64,000 nt of DNA from an uncultured bacterium (GTDB lineage Bacteria > Cyanobacteriota > Vampirovibrionia > Gastranaerophilales > Gastranaerophilaceae): positions 62,001 to 126,000 of the forward strand of contig CAJMSH010000007.1 in NCBI GenBank assembly GCA_905216055.1, in the 5' to 3' direction. Made by a program: the position numbers and the translations under genes. Below are positions 1 through 8,818 of the stretch, piece by piece. How positions within the stretch are numbered: the first letter of the stretch is position 1; each line of letters opens with the position of its first letter. Under the pieces are notes generated by a model, which saw nothing but the letters and a program-made list of their open reading frames with translations, was not told the DNA's origin and did not search any database.

Positions 1-428
1 TAATTGCAGATGAGCCTACGACAGCTTTAGACGTTACAATCCAAGCTCAAATTATGAATTTGTTAAAAGAAATTCAAGCTCAAAAAGGTACATCAATTCT
101 TTTGATTACTCATGATTTGGCTCTGGTTGGTGAAAATGCTGATTATGTCTCGGTTATGTATGCAGGCAGAATTATTGAAACTGCACCGGCAAAAGAATTT
201 TTTGCAAATCCAAAGCATCCTTATTCAAACGCACTTTTAAAATCTTTGCCTTCAAATAAAAATTCTCGTTTAGAAACAATTAACGGGCAACCACCGACTA
301 TTATGCAGGATATTTCAGGTTGTCGTTTTCATCCGAGATGTTCTAAATGTATAGAAATTTGCACTCAGAAAATCCCGCAATTAGACAACGTCGGTATAAA
401 CCATTATTCAGCTTGCTTTTGTAATTAA
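1..428 (+). CDS. Oligopeptide/dipeptide ABC transporter ATPase, C-terminal part (OppD/DppD-like)
   Basis: The gene enters from outside the window; the first complete codon is at base 3. The visible 141 codons open in the Walker B region (IADEPTTALDVT), followed by the switch histidine (LLITHDLAL). The C-terminal oligopeptide-transporter extension follows, with NPKHPY, GQPPT and the cysteine motif GCRFHPRCSKC. That extension separates OppD/DppD/OppF-type ATPases from other ABC ATPases. It would energise peptide uptake at the inner membrane. The N-terminal Walker A half and partner permease genes lie outside. The stop overlaps the convergent amidohydrolase gene by 4 bp. Confidence 0.88.
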   Translation, partial: IADEPTTALDVTIQAQIMNLLKEIQAQKGTSILLITHDLALVGENADYVSVMYAGRIIETAPAKEFFANPKHPYSNALLKSLPSNKNSRLETINGQPPTIMQDISGCRFHPRCSKCIEICTQKIPQLDNVGINHYSACFCN

Positions 429-1534
429 TGTTTAACTACTTTTGACGGGTTATTTTGCGCTGCTTTTGCTTTTTTGTTGTCTTCATACAATGTTTTTACA
501 ACAAGTGCGGCAATCCCAAGAACTGCAGCAGCACCGCCGATAAGCCAGCATTTTTGTTTAGAGGTTAATTTTTTTGCCTGATTTTCAATTTTAGTTGATA
601 CAGGTTTGTTATACCATTTTTTCTCTACAAAAATTTCTTCTGCATTGTCATAGAAAATTCTGTTTAAAGCTTTTTCAGCATCTTCAGGCTTGTCTTTGAA
701 ATGATCTTTTATAGTATTTTCTACAAAGTCAGAAAATTCTGCATATTTTGTTTTGTCACCCATTTCTGCAATCGGAGTGTCTGAACCAAACATTATTCTT
801 TCAGGTCCAAGTTTTTCCAGTGTGTAATTTATTAAATCACGATTTTCGTCCCCTTTGCCGAAAAGTGGTGTTAGCCAAGAAATGTCGACAAATAAATTAG
901 CTTTTTTATCTTTTAAGGAAGCAGAAATATTATCAACAGTTTTTTTAAGTCTTTCAGGTTTTGCCATCAAATCGATGTGATAAAGTACAACAGGCAATTT
1001 CGGATGTTTTTCCGCAAGTTTGATAATTTCATCGGGATCTGAAAATCCGTCTGTTATTGAGTGGAAAACGCAAGGAAGCCCTTTCTCTTCTGCTAAAGTT
1101 AAATATTTTGAATATATTTCAAAATTATCTTTAACTGATTTTTTTGTATTTGTCGGGTGGAATTTCATTCCGTAAAATGTTTTGTTTTTGATTAATTCTT
1201 CAACAACTGATGTATCTTTAGAAATCCCCGGTTGGCAAGATAATAGCGGATATATTTTTACATTTTCATTTCCGACAACATTTTGCATTTCTTTTGCTGA
1301 ATTAAGTTCTGATTTGTATAAATCGCTTCCTTCAGGATTGAACCCTGAAAGCGAGCTTACAAGAATTTTTTTTACATTGTCTGTTTCAACTGTATCAATA
1401 ATATTTTGAGCGTTAAAATAGCATTTACTATTGTGCAGACCATCGTGCATTGAACCTATGTGTCCTTGAACATCAAATTTCTTTCTGTTGCTAGTGAATG
1501 ATGTGTTGTAATTTCCAATTGCTTGAATTTTCAT
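425..1534 (-). CDS. Amidohydrolase-family (TIM-barrel) metal-dependent hydrolase with C-terminal membrane anchor
   Basis: 369 aa. The order of motifs fits the amidohydrolase_2 fold: an N-terminal His pair (HIGSMHDGLH, residues 25-34), GMKFHP (122-127), FHS (157-159), YHID (185-188) and GSDTP (250-254) near the last barrel strand. The usual DxHxH start is replaced by GHIGSMH, so metal binding may differ. Residues 330-347 form one hydrophobic segment followed by a Lys-rich tail, suggesting a membrane-anchored protein. The N-terminus has the short SFTS tag seen in variants on other lineage proteins here. It is last in the rimI-bioY operon. The substrate cannot be told. Confidence 0.7.
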   Translation of the reverse strand: MKIQAIGNYNTSFTSNRKKFDVQGHIGSMHDGLHNSKCYFNAQNIIDTVETDNVKKILVSSLSGFNPEGSDLYKSELNSAKEMQNVVGNENVKIYPLLSCQPGISKDTSVVEELIKNKTFYGMKFHPTNTKKSVKDNFEIYSKYLTLAEEKGLPCVFHSITDGFSDPDEIIKLAEKHPKLPVVLYHIDLMAKPERLKKTVDNISASLKDKKANLFVDISWLTPLFGKGDENRDLINYTLEKLGPERIMFGSDTPIAEMGDKTKYAEFSDFVENTIKDHFKDKPEDAEKALNRIFYDNAEEIFVEKKWYNKPVSTKIENQAKKLTSKQKCWLIGGAAAVLGIAALVVKTLYEDNKKAKAAQNNPSKVVKH

Positions 1535-1546
1535 AAATTTAACTCC

Positions 1547-2206
1547 TTACATAAAAAACCATAAGATAATTTTTGCATATTTTGCAATAAACACTGCGGC
1601 GAAACTAAATACAAAGTCATAAATAATTTTGACACCGCTTTGTGCAACAATCCAGCCAATCATAAATTCGGATCCTTCATGTTGCAATCCTGCTATGAAT
1701 AGCATATATAAAACCCCTATCAGGTGAATAGTTAAAACCCCGACCAGAACTGCGTGAAAAATATTTCGGTTGGTATATCCGCTTTTTAAAATTGAACCTG
1801 AGAAAAATACAGCAGGCATATAAGCTATGATATAACCAAAGCTGTATTCAAAAATATATTTTGGTCCTCCGCCAAGAGCAAAAATTGGCATAGCAAAAAG
1901 ACCAAGTAATATATATATTAAAATACTTACAATACCGTACTTTCTTCCTAAAAACGCTCCTATGAACATAATAATCGGAACTTGCGGTATTAATTTATAT
2001 GTGTGAATATAGTCAGCTAATGAAAGATGTTCTCCATTAAACAGACCTGCAGGGATTGTAAAATGATTTATATTTACTTGTATGAATGTTGATAGAATTA
2101 TCAAAAACGTACAGCACAAAACCAATAGTATGCTCCCGAATGACAATCTTATCCCCTCAATTTGTTTTTTTATAATTCTAATTTTTGGTGCGGCAGTGTT
2201 AGTCAT
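1547..2206 (-). CDS. bioY: Biotin transporter BioY (ECF S component)
   Basis: 219 aa, about six hydrophobic segments. The block at residues 102-130 (LFAMPIFALGGGPKY followed by SFGY) is the BioY core, in which the aromatic/Gly-rich loop contributes to biotin binding. BioY is the substrate-binding membrane subunit of energy-coupling factor transporters; no EcfA/EcfT genes are in view, so shared energising subunits are likely encoded elsewhere. The start overlaps the rimI stop by 4 bp (ATGA), indicating translational coupling. Biotin auxotrophy or scavenging is an inference. Confidence 0.88.
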   Translation of the reverse strand: MTNTAAPKIRIIKKQIEGIRLSFGSILLVLCCTFLIILSTFIQVNINHFTIPAGLFNGEHLSLADYIHTYKLIPQVPIIMFIGAFLGRKYGIVSILIYILLGLFAMPIFALGGGPKYIFEYSFGYIIAYMPAVFFSGSILKSGYTNRNIFHAVLVGVLTIHLIGVLYMLFIAGLQHEGSEFMIGWIVAQSGVKIIYDFVFSFAAVFIAKYAKIILWFFM

Positions 2207-2724
2207 AAGATATTTATTTTCCCCTTTAGAGCAGTGATATTTTTTTCATATCCTGATTTAAATTTATCGTAAAAAATATTTTCTGTCCACATTATTAAGG
2301 CATCTTCATTATTATCTTGGTAGTAGCCTTTTCTTGTGCCAAGTGATTTAAAACCGTATTTTTCATACAAACTAATTGCGGGGATGTTTCCGACACGGAC
2401 TTCGAGCGTAATATATTTTGCCATATTCCTGTAACATTCATCGATTATAGTCGTAAGCAAGGCTTCTCCTACATGTTGGCGTTTGTACTCAGGAGTTACG
2501 GCAATGTTTGTAATATGTGATTCTTCTAATATCTGCCAGCATCCGCAATAGCCGATAAGTTCTCCTTTTTCGTTGAAAGCACTAAAATATTTGGCAAGCT
2601 CGTTTGAGAGTTCGCTCATAAATGAATCTTTTGACCAGTGATGTGGACCGTATGCCTTTTCTTCTATTGCAATAACCCCATCTACATCTGTTTTTTGCAT
2701 CGGTTTTATTTTAATACTTAGCAT
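2203..2724 (-). CDS. rimI: Ribosomal-protein-alanine N-acetyltransferase RimI-like
   Basis: 173 aa GNAT protein. It shows the RimI-type pattern: an N-terminal IEEKAYGPHHW stretch, ITNIAVTPEYKRQHVGEALL (71-90, acetyl-CoA-binding loop), LEVRVGN and AISLYEKYGF. The loop reads RQHVGEA rather than RxxGxG. The family acetylates the N-terminal alanine of ribosomal protein S18. It is the first gene of the operon with bioY and the amidohydrolase. The ATG has no Shine-Dalgarno sequence but has TGC-TAAAAT exactly six bases upstream, so the mRNA may be leaderless. The C-terminus is about 20 residues longer than typical. Confidence 0.85.
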   Translation of the reverse strand: MLSIKIKPMQKTDVDGVIAIEEKAYGPHHWSKDSFMSELSNELAKYFSAFNEKGELIGYCGCWQILEESHITNIAVTPEYKRQHVGEALLTTIIDECYRNMAKYITLEVRVGNIPAISLYEKYGFKSLGTRKGYYQDNNEDALIMWTENIFYDKFKSGYEKNITALKGKINIL

Positions 2725-2730
2725 ATACTG

Positions 2731-2739
2731 ATTTTAGCA
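2731..2739 (-). promoter_or_regulatory. Extended -10 element 6 nt before rimI ATG (leaderless type)
   Basis: On the minus strand TGC-TAAAAT is followed by exactly six bases (CAGTAT) and the rimI ATG. No -35-like hexamer is evident at the usual spacing and no Shine-Dalgarno lies between, so transcription should start at or next to the ATG. Confidence 0.6.
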
Positions 2740-2782
2740 TGGAAAAAGTCGCTCTGCTTATTTATTAAATTTTGTTTAGCTA

Positions 2783-2811
2783 TTGATTTAACTAGCCAAA
2801 TATGCTAATAT
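2783..2811 (+). promoter_or_regulatory. Sigma70-type promoter for the GGDEF gene
   Basis: TTGATT, 17 bp spacer, TAATAT with an upstream TGC extended -10. The element lies about 100 bases before the ATG at 2914 and is followed by a 5' untranslated region ending in an AGAGGG ribosome binding site. Confidence 0.55.
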
Positions 2812-2913
2812 TGGGTAAAATTGGTGTAAGTATTCCATAAAATTTATGAGAGAATACAAATTCCGATTAAAATAAAAAAGATTTCGACGGATATTGTCAC
2901 AGAGGGAATAAAA

Positions 2914-3786
2914 ATGAAGAATATTGTTGTTTATACAGATAAAAATGAATCAAAACTAGCAGATGTTTTAGCTCAAATTGATGACACTAATGTAAGAATT
3001 GAAAGTGCTGAAAATTTGAGAGATTACGAAACTCTTAACCCAGGACTTGTCGTTGTTGAAAGTGTTCCAAATATTAAAGATGTTTTGATGACAACAAAAT
3101 TCAAAGCTCCGACTTTATTTATCGGTGATGTTTTCAAAGGTACGACTGTTAGAGCAGTAATTTTTGATTTTATCAGAACCCCTGTTGATAATATGGAACT
3201 TGTTATTAGAGCTAACGCACTTCTAAAATATAAAGAATTGCGTGACAAATTGAAACTTGTCTCTACAACTGATGAATTGACAGGTCTTCATAACAGAAAA
3301 TATATGCAAGAACGCCTTGAACAAGAAATTTCTCGTGCAAGACGTTACGGCACAAAACTTTCTTGTCTGTTGTTTGACTTAGACTTTTTCAAGGTTGTAA
3401 ATGATATTTACGGTTATGAATGGGGCGATGTTCTTTTGCGTTCTATCGCTGATAAATTGAAACAACTTATCAGAAAAGAAGATATTTTAACTCGTTACGG
3501 AGATGAAGAATTTTTACTTATATTGCCTAACACTTCTGAAGAAAATGCTTTCTTATTCGCTGAAAGATTTAGAAAAGATATTGAAAGAATGGAATTTATT
3601 CCGGCGGGAGAAGAAGAAAGACATCCAATCACTATTTCAGGCGGAATTGCAACATACCCTTGCATTGAAAATACTGAAGAAGATGCAAATACAATAATCC
3701 GTTATGCAGAACACGCTTTGTATAACGCTAAAAACCGCGGGAAAAACAAAATTGTTCAATTCTCTCAACTAAACTTGGGCGAATAG
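2914..3786 (+). CDS. GGDEF-domain protein with receiver-like N-terminus and altered signature
   Basis: 290 aa. Residues 1-105 look like a divergent receiver-like alpha/beta domain; the phosphoacceptor is not obvious. Residues 115-285 form a GGDEF domain with DELTGLHNR (120-128), the metal-site FDLDFFK (154-160), an inhibitory-site RxxD (RKED, 187-190) and the signature RYGDEEF (194-200). The canonical GG[D/E]EF is therefore GDEEF: the second glycine has become Asp. Intact enzymes make c-di-GMP from two GTP; activity here is uncertain. The I-site is at the normal five-residue distance. An HD-GYP protein at the right edge is a possible degradative counterpart. Confidence 0.88.
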   Translation: MKNIVVYTDKNESKLADVLAQIDDTNVRIESAENLRDYETLNPGLVVVESVPNIKDVLMTTKFKAPTLFIGDVFKGTTVRAVIFDFIRTPVDNMELVIRANALLKYKELRDKLKLVSTTDELTGLHNRKYMQERLEQEISRARRYGTKLSCLLFDLDFFKVVNDIYGYEWGDVLLRSIADKLKQLIRKEDILTRYGDEEFLLILPNTSEENAFLFAERFRKDIERMEFIPAGEEERHPITISGGIATYPCIENTEEDANTIIRYAEHALYNAKNRGKNKIVQFSQLNLGE

Positions 3787-3787
3787 A

Positions 3788-4267
3788 TTAATTATTTTGA
3801 GGATTAAAATAAAAATTGCAAATACTGATTAACAAACAAATAAATAAAAATATCATTATATTTTTAAAAGTTTTTGTTAATCCTATATCAATGTAATTAA
3901 ATTCATTTTTATCAGAATTTAAATAGTTATTGAATTTAATACCCGTATCTTTTGCTTTATCCAATGTCGAAAAATTGAATTGTACAAATATATTATTATT
4001 ATTGTTTTTATCGAAATCAATGAGATACATTAGAGAATCATGACGCATTCTAGCAGTAAATGAAGTATATTGCGGAGTTGAAAGAGAACTTAATTTCGCT
4101 GTTTTTATGTATTCTTTATTAAACATTGAAACTCGTTTGTAGGTACAAGTATTTTGCAGTTTATTACATGAAAAATATCCTTTACAAGGATAAAAAATTG
4201 CGACACCTATAAATAATATTAATATTAGAATAATGTATAAATTATTTAGCACTAAACTCTTTTTCAT
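3788..4267 (-). CDS. Hypothetical protein with two membrane segments
   Basis: 159 aa, not recognised. One hydrophobic helix lies at about residues 10-28 and another near 132-150, with a polar soluble region between them containing four cysteines near the start. The topology suggests a small inner-membrane protein with a periplasmic loop. It starts 3 bp after the stop of the TIGR02757-like gene, so it is the last gene of the two-component/tadA operon. It runs up to the convergent GGDEF gene with 1 bp between. Confidence 0.55.
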   Translation of the reverse strand: MKKSLVLNNLYIILILILFIGVAIFYPCKGYFSCNKLQNTCTYKRVSMFNKEYIKTAKLSSLSTPQYTSFTARMRHDSLMYLIDFDKNNNNNIFVQFNFSTLDKAKDTGIKFNNYLNSDKNEFNYIDIGLTKTFKNIMIFLFICLLISICNFYFNPQNN

Positions 4268-4270
4268 TAT

Positions 4271-5041
4271 CTACTCTTTATTATTAACTCCATAGCCAAA
4301 CATTGCAAAATCGTATTTTACAGGGTCTTCAGGATTGAATTTTTTCAAATTTTCTGTAATTTCTAGCACTGATTTAAAATCATTCGCTTTTCTTGTTAAA
4401 AGCCCCATTTCTCTTGATAATCTTGCGACATGCGTATCCAGTGGAATTAACAATTCTGACGGCTTCATAAAATTCCAAATCCCAAAATCCACAGGGCCTT
4501 TCCTAACCATCCATCTGAGATACATACACATACGCTTCATCGCACCGCCTTTTTTAGGGTTTGGAATCATAAAATATGCGCCCTGCGAAGTTTCTTTAGA
4601 AAATCTTGAATAAAAATAATCCGTAACCGGAATAAACATATTGTCATTAACAGGATTTTCATATCCATATTTAAAAAGTGTTTCTAAGCCGCCGTCTTTT
4701 TCATAAAGTGTACGTAATACTTTGAAAATTTCATTAAAATCTTCGGTTGTTCCAAAACGGTAGTTGAAATCTTTTAATGCACCTTCTTCAAAGTTCAGGA
4801 TGAAGTTGTAAGGTTCATCTTGTGCAATATTTGTGAATAATTCATTTAATTTTTTTATAAAAACTTTTCTGTTTCCGTAGGCCAAAAGTGATGATATAAA
4901 ACCTGATATTTCGCAATCTTCTTTTGTTTTATTGTATTTGTGCGGAAATTGTATAGGATCATCTTTTATAAAATCTGTATTTTCATATTTTTCAGCCAGT
5001 TTATCAATTTCAGTTTTTGTTATCATTTCGCAAACCTTCAA
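4271..5041 (-). CDS. TIGR02757 (DUF2400) family protein
   Basis: 256 aa, near full family length. Characteristic blocks are FIKDDPIQFPHKY, ISGFISSLLAYGNRK, KRMCMYLRWMVRKGPVDFG, IPLDTHVARLSR and DPVKYDFAMFGYGV. The LDTHV..L...G pattern resembles helix-hairpin-helix DNA glycosylase folds, but no biochemical function is established that I know of. It overlaps the end of tadA: starting at the first Met gives 32 bp overlap, starting at MITKTEID (5026) gives 17 bp. Coupled translation with tadA is likely. Confidence 0.8.
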   Translation of the reverse strand: MKVCEMITKTEIDKLAEKYENTDFIKDDPIQFPHKYNKTKEDCEISGFISSLLAYGNRKVFIKKLNELFTNIAQDEPYNFILNFEEGALKDFNYRFGTTEDFNEIFKVLRTLYEKDGGLETLFKYGYENPVNDNMFIPVTDYFYSRFSKETSQGAYFMIPNPKKGGAMKRMCMYLRWMVRKGPVDFGIWNFMKPSELLIPLDTHVARLSREMGLLTRKANDFKSVLEITENLKKFNPEDPVKYDFAMFGYGVNNKE

Positions 5042-5441
5042 AATAATCTTTCAATATTTTATCACATTCTTCTTCCATAATCCCGCCATAAACTTTCATT
5101 TTTGAGTTTGAGAGTTTTCGCAAATCAATTACTGAACCCAAAGCTCCATAGTTGTTATCGTAAGAGCCAAAGTAGACAGCTTTTATTCTTGCGGAAATTA
5201 TCGCCCAAGCACACATCGGACAAGGCTCCAGCGTTACATACATTTCGCAATCATCAAGACGCCATTTCCCCAATTTTTGTTCTGCTTCTCTAATTGCTAA
5301 AATTTCTGCATGGGCTGTAACATCATTTGTCATTTCTTTTTGATTAAATGTTTCTGCGATTACTTCTCCGTCTTTTATAATTAATGCTCCGACAGGAATT
5401 TCTCCTGTTGCTTTATTGGCAAGTTTTATTGCTCTTTTCAT
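5010..5441 (-). CDS. tadA: tRNA(Arg) adenosine-34 deaminase TadA
   Basis: 143 aa, a little short at the N-terminus compared with typical 150-165 aa TadA. The cytidine-deaminase zinc site is complete: HAE (44-46) with the catalytic Glu, and PCPMC (73-77). TadA makes inosine at the wobble base of tRNA-Arg(ACG). The start codon directly follows the histidine kinase stop (0 bp gap). Being co-transcribed with a sensor kinase is unusual but may only reflect operon packing. Confidence 0.9.
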   Translation of the reverse strand: MKRAIKLANKATGEIPVGALIIKDGEVIAETFNQKEMTNDVTAHAEILAIREAEQKLGKWRLDDCEMYVTLEPCPMCAWAIISARIKAVYFGSYDNNYGALGSVIDLRKLSNSKMKVYGGIMEEECDKILKDYFEGLRNDNKN

Positions 5442-7115
5442 TTAAACATTCTCCGTTACATTTGCAAGTTTGAAGGTTAATTCAACACAGAAACCGCAAT
5501 TCTTATCGCTGTGAAGTTTAATTTCTCCATTCATTGCCTCAATAAGACCTTTTACTATAAATAGTCCCAAACCTGTTCCACGAGTGGTTCGTGTTGTATT
5601 ATCGTCAAGACGCATAAATTTTTCAAAAAGTTTGTTTAATTTTTTAGGTGGTATAACTTCGCAATCATTTTTTACATAGATTTTTGCTTTATCATCTTTA
5701 ACTTCTGTATCAACGACGATTTTAGAACCTTCTGATGCGTATTTTGCAGCATTTTCAAGCAGGTTGACGAAAACTTGGAGCAATCTGTCTTTGTCTGCTT
5801 GGATTAGAGGAAAATCTTCGCTTATGTTAAATATGATTTCTTTGTGATCTTTGTTTTTAACCAAAATTCTTGATTCTTCAAGAACTTCAGGTACCCATAC
5901 CTGTTCAATTTTTGTTCTTAGGCGCATTCCTTCGATATCAGGAATTGTCAACAAATCATCGATTAGGCGTTTTAAACGTTCTGATTGTTCTTTGATTATT
6001 CTCAAAGATTTTTGTCTTGTTTCTTCATCAATTGTTATATCTTGGCGCATAAGCCTTGAGGTGTAGCCTTGAATACTTGTCAGAGGTGTTCTGAGTTCAT
6101 GGCTTACGGTATCAATAAGGTTTGAACGAAATTCGTTTAATTTTTTAAGCTCAATATTGTTCTTTTTTAATTGTATGTAAGACTTATGGATTTCTGTTGC
6201 CATACGGTTGAATTCAAATGCCAAAAAGATTATTTCATGAGGAGTAAAAGCTGTTGTTAAAAGTCTTATTTGACGTTCATAATTACCTTTGGAAATTGCA
6301 ATAATTCCTTTGAAAAGCTGTCTTATATTGATGTAAAGATAGTATGTGTATAAGCCGACAACAAAAATGATTGTGAATGTAGCAAAAAGACAGGAAAGTA
6401 TAATTTTTAAACTGTTATTTGTAATTGCTTTTTGCGTAACTTTTTCAGTTGTGTTGACTATAATTGTAATCTTTGGCTCATCTTTTGAAACATATACTAA
6501 AGGTTGGTTTTTTACATCTCCAAAGATTACCGGTTTGTTTTTCTTCAATTTATTAGGCAGAAGTGCAAGAGTTTTTTTGTAGGTTTCTTCAGTATAATTA
6601 TGTTCTGCAAGTAAGTAGCCGTCATCTGTTAAAACATAAATCTGCCTTTTATCATCTGCAAGAGATTTGAAAAGTTCATCTTTTATTGCATCAAGTTTAA
6701 AGGTTGCGATAAGATATTGGCTTCCTTTCATTTTCAAAATAACTGAAGCTTGTTTGTTCTGTTTATCTTTTTTATGAAGAGCATCAAGATCTTTTTCATC
6801 AATAATTTTTAATTCTTCGCAATCGTCAAGTTGAGTTTTTACTGCTTTTAAATATTGTTCTTTTGATTTTTGGTTTGGCAAATGTTCAAAAGTGAATACT
6901 ATTTGTTCCAAATTACTCAAAATTGTTTTGTTGAAAAAGTCAATTTCATCAGATACCATATTTGCAATCAAGACAGCAGATTCTCTCAACTGATATCTCA
7001 TTGATTGCTGGTTAATATTGTTTATTATAAATCCGCTTATGGTTGTTGGAATTATAACTGCAAAAATAAATACAATTATAATTTGTTCAACGATTTTCAA
7101 ATGTTTTCCGAACAT
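5442..7115 (-). CDS. Membrane sensor histidine kinase
   Basis: 557 aa. Membrane helices lie at residues 10-31 and 237-260 and enclose a roughly 200-residue extracytoplasmic sensor region of Cache-like length. A HAMP-like linker (261-315) and coiled coil follow, then HisKA with VSHELRTPLTS (phosphoacceptor His 339). The HATPase domain has an N box (LLENAAKYA) and a G box (RGTGLGLFIVKG). It should autophosphorylate and pass phosphate to the OmpR-type regulator encoded 5 bp upstream. The stimulus cannot be told. Confidence 0.92.
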   Translation of the reverse strand: MFGKHLKIVEQIIIVFIFAVIIPTTISGFIINNINQQSMRYQLRESAVLIANMVSDEIDFFNKTILSNLEQIVFTFEHLPNQKSKEQYLKAVKTQLDDCEELKIIDEKDLDALHKKDKQNKQASVILKMKGSQYLIATFKLDAIKDELFKSLADDKRQIYVLTDDGYLLAEHNYTEETYKKTLALLPNKLKKNKPVIFGDVKNQPLVYVSKDEPKITIIVNTTEKVTQKAITNNSLKIILSCLFATFTIIFVVGLYTYYLYINIRQLFKGIIAISKGNYERQIRLLTTAFTPHEIIFLAFEFNRMATEIHKSYIQLKKNNIELKKLNEFRSNLIDTVSHELRTPLTSIQGYTSRLMRQDITIDEETRQKSLRIIKEQSERLKRLIDDLLTIPDIEGMRLRTKIEQVWVPEVLEESRILVKNKDHKEIIFNISEDFPLIQADKDRLLQVFVNLLENAAKYASEGSKIVVDTEVKDDKAKIYVKNDCEVIPPKKLNKLFEKFMRLDDNTTRTTRGTGLGLFIVKGLIEAMNGEIKLHSDKNCGFCVELTFKLANVTENV

Positions 7116-7120
7116 AAAAT

Positions 7121-7828
7121 TTAACCTTCACCAAACGGTGTTAATTTGTAACCTACATTAGTAACAGTGTGCAAGTATTTTGGATGTTTTGTGTCAGGCT
7201 CGATTTTGTTTCTCAATCCGCCTACATGAACTCTCAACATTCTAACATCTTCATCACTGTCATAACCCCATACATCATCTAATAATTTTGCAAGTGTAAC
7301 CGCATTATTAAAATGTTGCATCAGGCAATATAAAATTTCAAATTCTGTCGGTGTAAGTTTAACTCTTTTGTTAACGACTACTGCTTCAAGTGTTTCAGGG
7401 AAAATTTCAATATCTCCGACATTCAAAACTTCATCTGAAAGTGCGGTTTTATCCTCAACTTGATTACGTCTTAATAAAACTCTTATTCTTAACAAAACTT
7501 CTTGTACATCAAAAGGTTTTACAAGATAATCATCTGCTCCGCAGTCAAAACCTTCTGTCTTGTCATCAATAGTACCTTTTGCGGTAAGCATTAAAATAGG
7601 AATAGCAAGTTTTGCCTGACGAATATTTTTGCATACATCAAACCCGTTCATTTTAGGCATCATTACATCAAGCAAAATTAAATCATACGTATTGTTTAAA
7701 GCCTTGTTAAGCCCTTCCATACCGTCTTTTGCAGTATCTACAAAATATCCGCTGGCACGTACATCAAACTCTAAAAGTTCTCTGATTTCGTCATCGTCAT
7801 CAACTATTAAAATACGTTTTTCGTTCAT
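7121..7828 (-). CDS. OmpR/PhoB-family response regulator
   Basis: 235 aa. The receiver domain has the acidic cluster DDDDE (residues 10-14), phosphoacceptor Asp 54 (LLDVMMP), the conserved Thr in MLTAKG and Lys in LVKPF. The winged-helix DNA-binding domain covers about 130-230 (LTPTEFEILYCLM through TVTNVGYKL). It is the first gene of a five-gene minus-strand operon with the histidine kinase, tadA, the TIGR02757 gene and a membrane protein. An AAGGAA ribosome binding site precedes the ATG. Confidence 0.93.
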   Translation of the reverse strand: MNEKRILIVDDDDEIRELLEFDVRASGYFVDTAKDGMEGLNKALNNTYDLILLDVMMPKMNGFDVCKNIRQAKLAIPILMLTAKGTIDDKTEGFDCGADDYLVKPFDVQEVLLRIRVLLRRNQVEDKTALSDEVLNVGDIEIFPETLEAVVVNKRVKLTPTEFEILYCLMQHFNNAVTLAKLLDDVWGYDSDEDVRMLRVHVGGLRNKIEPDTKHPKYLHTVTNVGYKLTPFGEG

Positions 7829-8048
7829 TCAAAATTCCTTATTTTTATGACACAACCCTTTTTTAAATAATTCAATAAAAACTCTTTTTTTTCAATTAAT
7901 TATAAAGAAATAAGAACTTAATAAAAGACAAATTTTGAAAATAATAAATAACCATATTTCACTATTTTATACTTATACCTAAAGGGGATTATTTACCGTG
8001 AAAAAGGTTTTAAAATTTACATATAACATATTTGTGGAGTAATTTAAC

Positions 8049-8357
8049 ATGTTAATGGGAAATGATTGTCACGATTGCAGCAAGTACAATCGCTTGGAAA
8101 TGAAAAACGTAAACAAAGATGTCCTAGCGTGGCTTGAAGATATTATAGAAGAAAATAACAGCCGCATCGAAAGAAAAGAGTGGAAAAGTAAATATAACAG
8201 TTATGTTGTATATGATTACGAACCATTCTGCACAGACGGATTTGAAATAAATTTGGTAATAACTTCATACAACGCGGCATATTTGAATTTTATCAAGTAT
8301 TTGTACGATGAAAAAATAAGTACGATTGAATATTTAAACAGCTGCATTGGTGTTTAA
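8049..8357 (+). CDS. Hypothetical small protein
   Basis: 102 aa, not recognised. The start has a CHDC pair (residues 7-10), which could bind metal; there is no signal peptide or membrane segment. The ATG is preceded by GGAG at good spacing. The gene is flanked by about 200 bp of AT-rich DNA upstream and a strong hairpin terminator downstream, so it is probably a single-gene transcript. Confidence 0.6.
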   Translation: MLMGNDCHDCSKYNRLEMKNVNKDVLAWLEDIIEENNSRIERKEWKSKYNSYVVYDYEPFCTDGFEINLVITSYNAAYLNFIKYLYDEKISTIEYLNSCIGV

Positions 8358-8363
8358 AAAAAC

Positions 8364-8403
8364 AAAAAACAGACCGGTAATTTTGTTTGCCGGTCTGTTT
8401 TTT
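8364..8403. terminator. Bidirectional intrinsic terminator
   Basis: A 14-bp stem (AAAAAACAGACCGG pairing with CCGGTCTGTTTTTT) with a short T-rich loop. The A and T tracts make it work in both directions, ending the 102-aa gene on + and the zinc-ribbon gene on -. Confidence 0.9.
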
Positions 8404-8421
8404 ATTTGTATTTATAATTAT

Positions 8422-8715
8422 TTAATTTTCATTCCCTGTTTGTTCTTCGTGTTCTTTATTAAAGCAATCTTTGCAATAAACTTCTTTCCCTGGGATAGGT
8501 TTAAACGGAACCTGTGTTTGTGCACCGCATTTAGAGCATACTGCTTCGTACATTTTTCTGTGTCTTCTGTTGTTTTTTCTACGAGCTTTTCTGCATTCCG
8601 GGCATCTTTTAGGTTTGTTTACTAAACCTTTTTCTGCGTAAAATTCCTGTTCACCTGCAGTGAAGACGAATTCTGCGCCGCAATCTTCACATACAAGTTT
8701 TTCATCTTGGTACAT
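8422..8715 (-). CDS. Zinc-ribbon protein with CxxC-x17-CxxC domain
   Basis: 97 aa with two zinc-ribbon units. The first is CEDC (9-12) with CPEC (38-41); the second is CSKC with CKDC about 17 residues later, matching the TIGR04272-type pattern. A strongly basic stretch (RKARRKNNRRHRK) lies between them, suggesting nucleic-acid or ribosome contact. Function is not established. It has a good AGGAG ribosome binding site and its own -35/-10 promoter (8782-8809). Confidence 0.8.
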   Translation of the reverse strand: MYQDEKLVCEDCGAEFVFTAGEQEFYAEKGLVNKPKRCPECRKARRKNNRRHRKMYEAVCSKCGAQTQVPFKPIPGKEVYCKDCFNKEHEEQTGNEN

Positions 8716-8781
8716 TTTTCTTCTCCTGATATTAAATTGGTACTTTAAAGAAATTTTTGCAAAATTCCTTTAGTTCATATA

Positions 8782-8809
8782 ATTATACACTATTTTTGAA
8801 ATTATGCAA
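8782..8809 (-). promoter_or_regulatory. Sigma70-type promoter of the zinc-ribbon gene
   Basis: On the minus strand: TTGCAT (8809-8804), 16 bp spacer ending in GTG, TATAAT (8787-8782). It lies back to back with the + strand promoter at 8819-8847, which uses the same two hexamers. Confidence 0.7.
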
Positions 8810-8818
8810 GCATGATAT

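Noticed and set aside
7998..8042. A 14-codon GTG-started frame upstream of the 102-aa gene, with AAAGGGG ahead of it
   Set aside because: Too short, poor distance to the purine-rich site, no hairpin or codon pattern that would mark a leader peptide.
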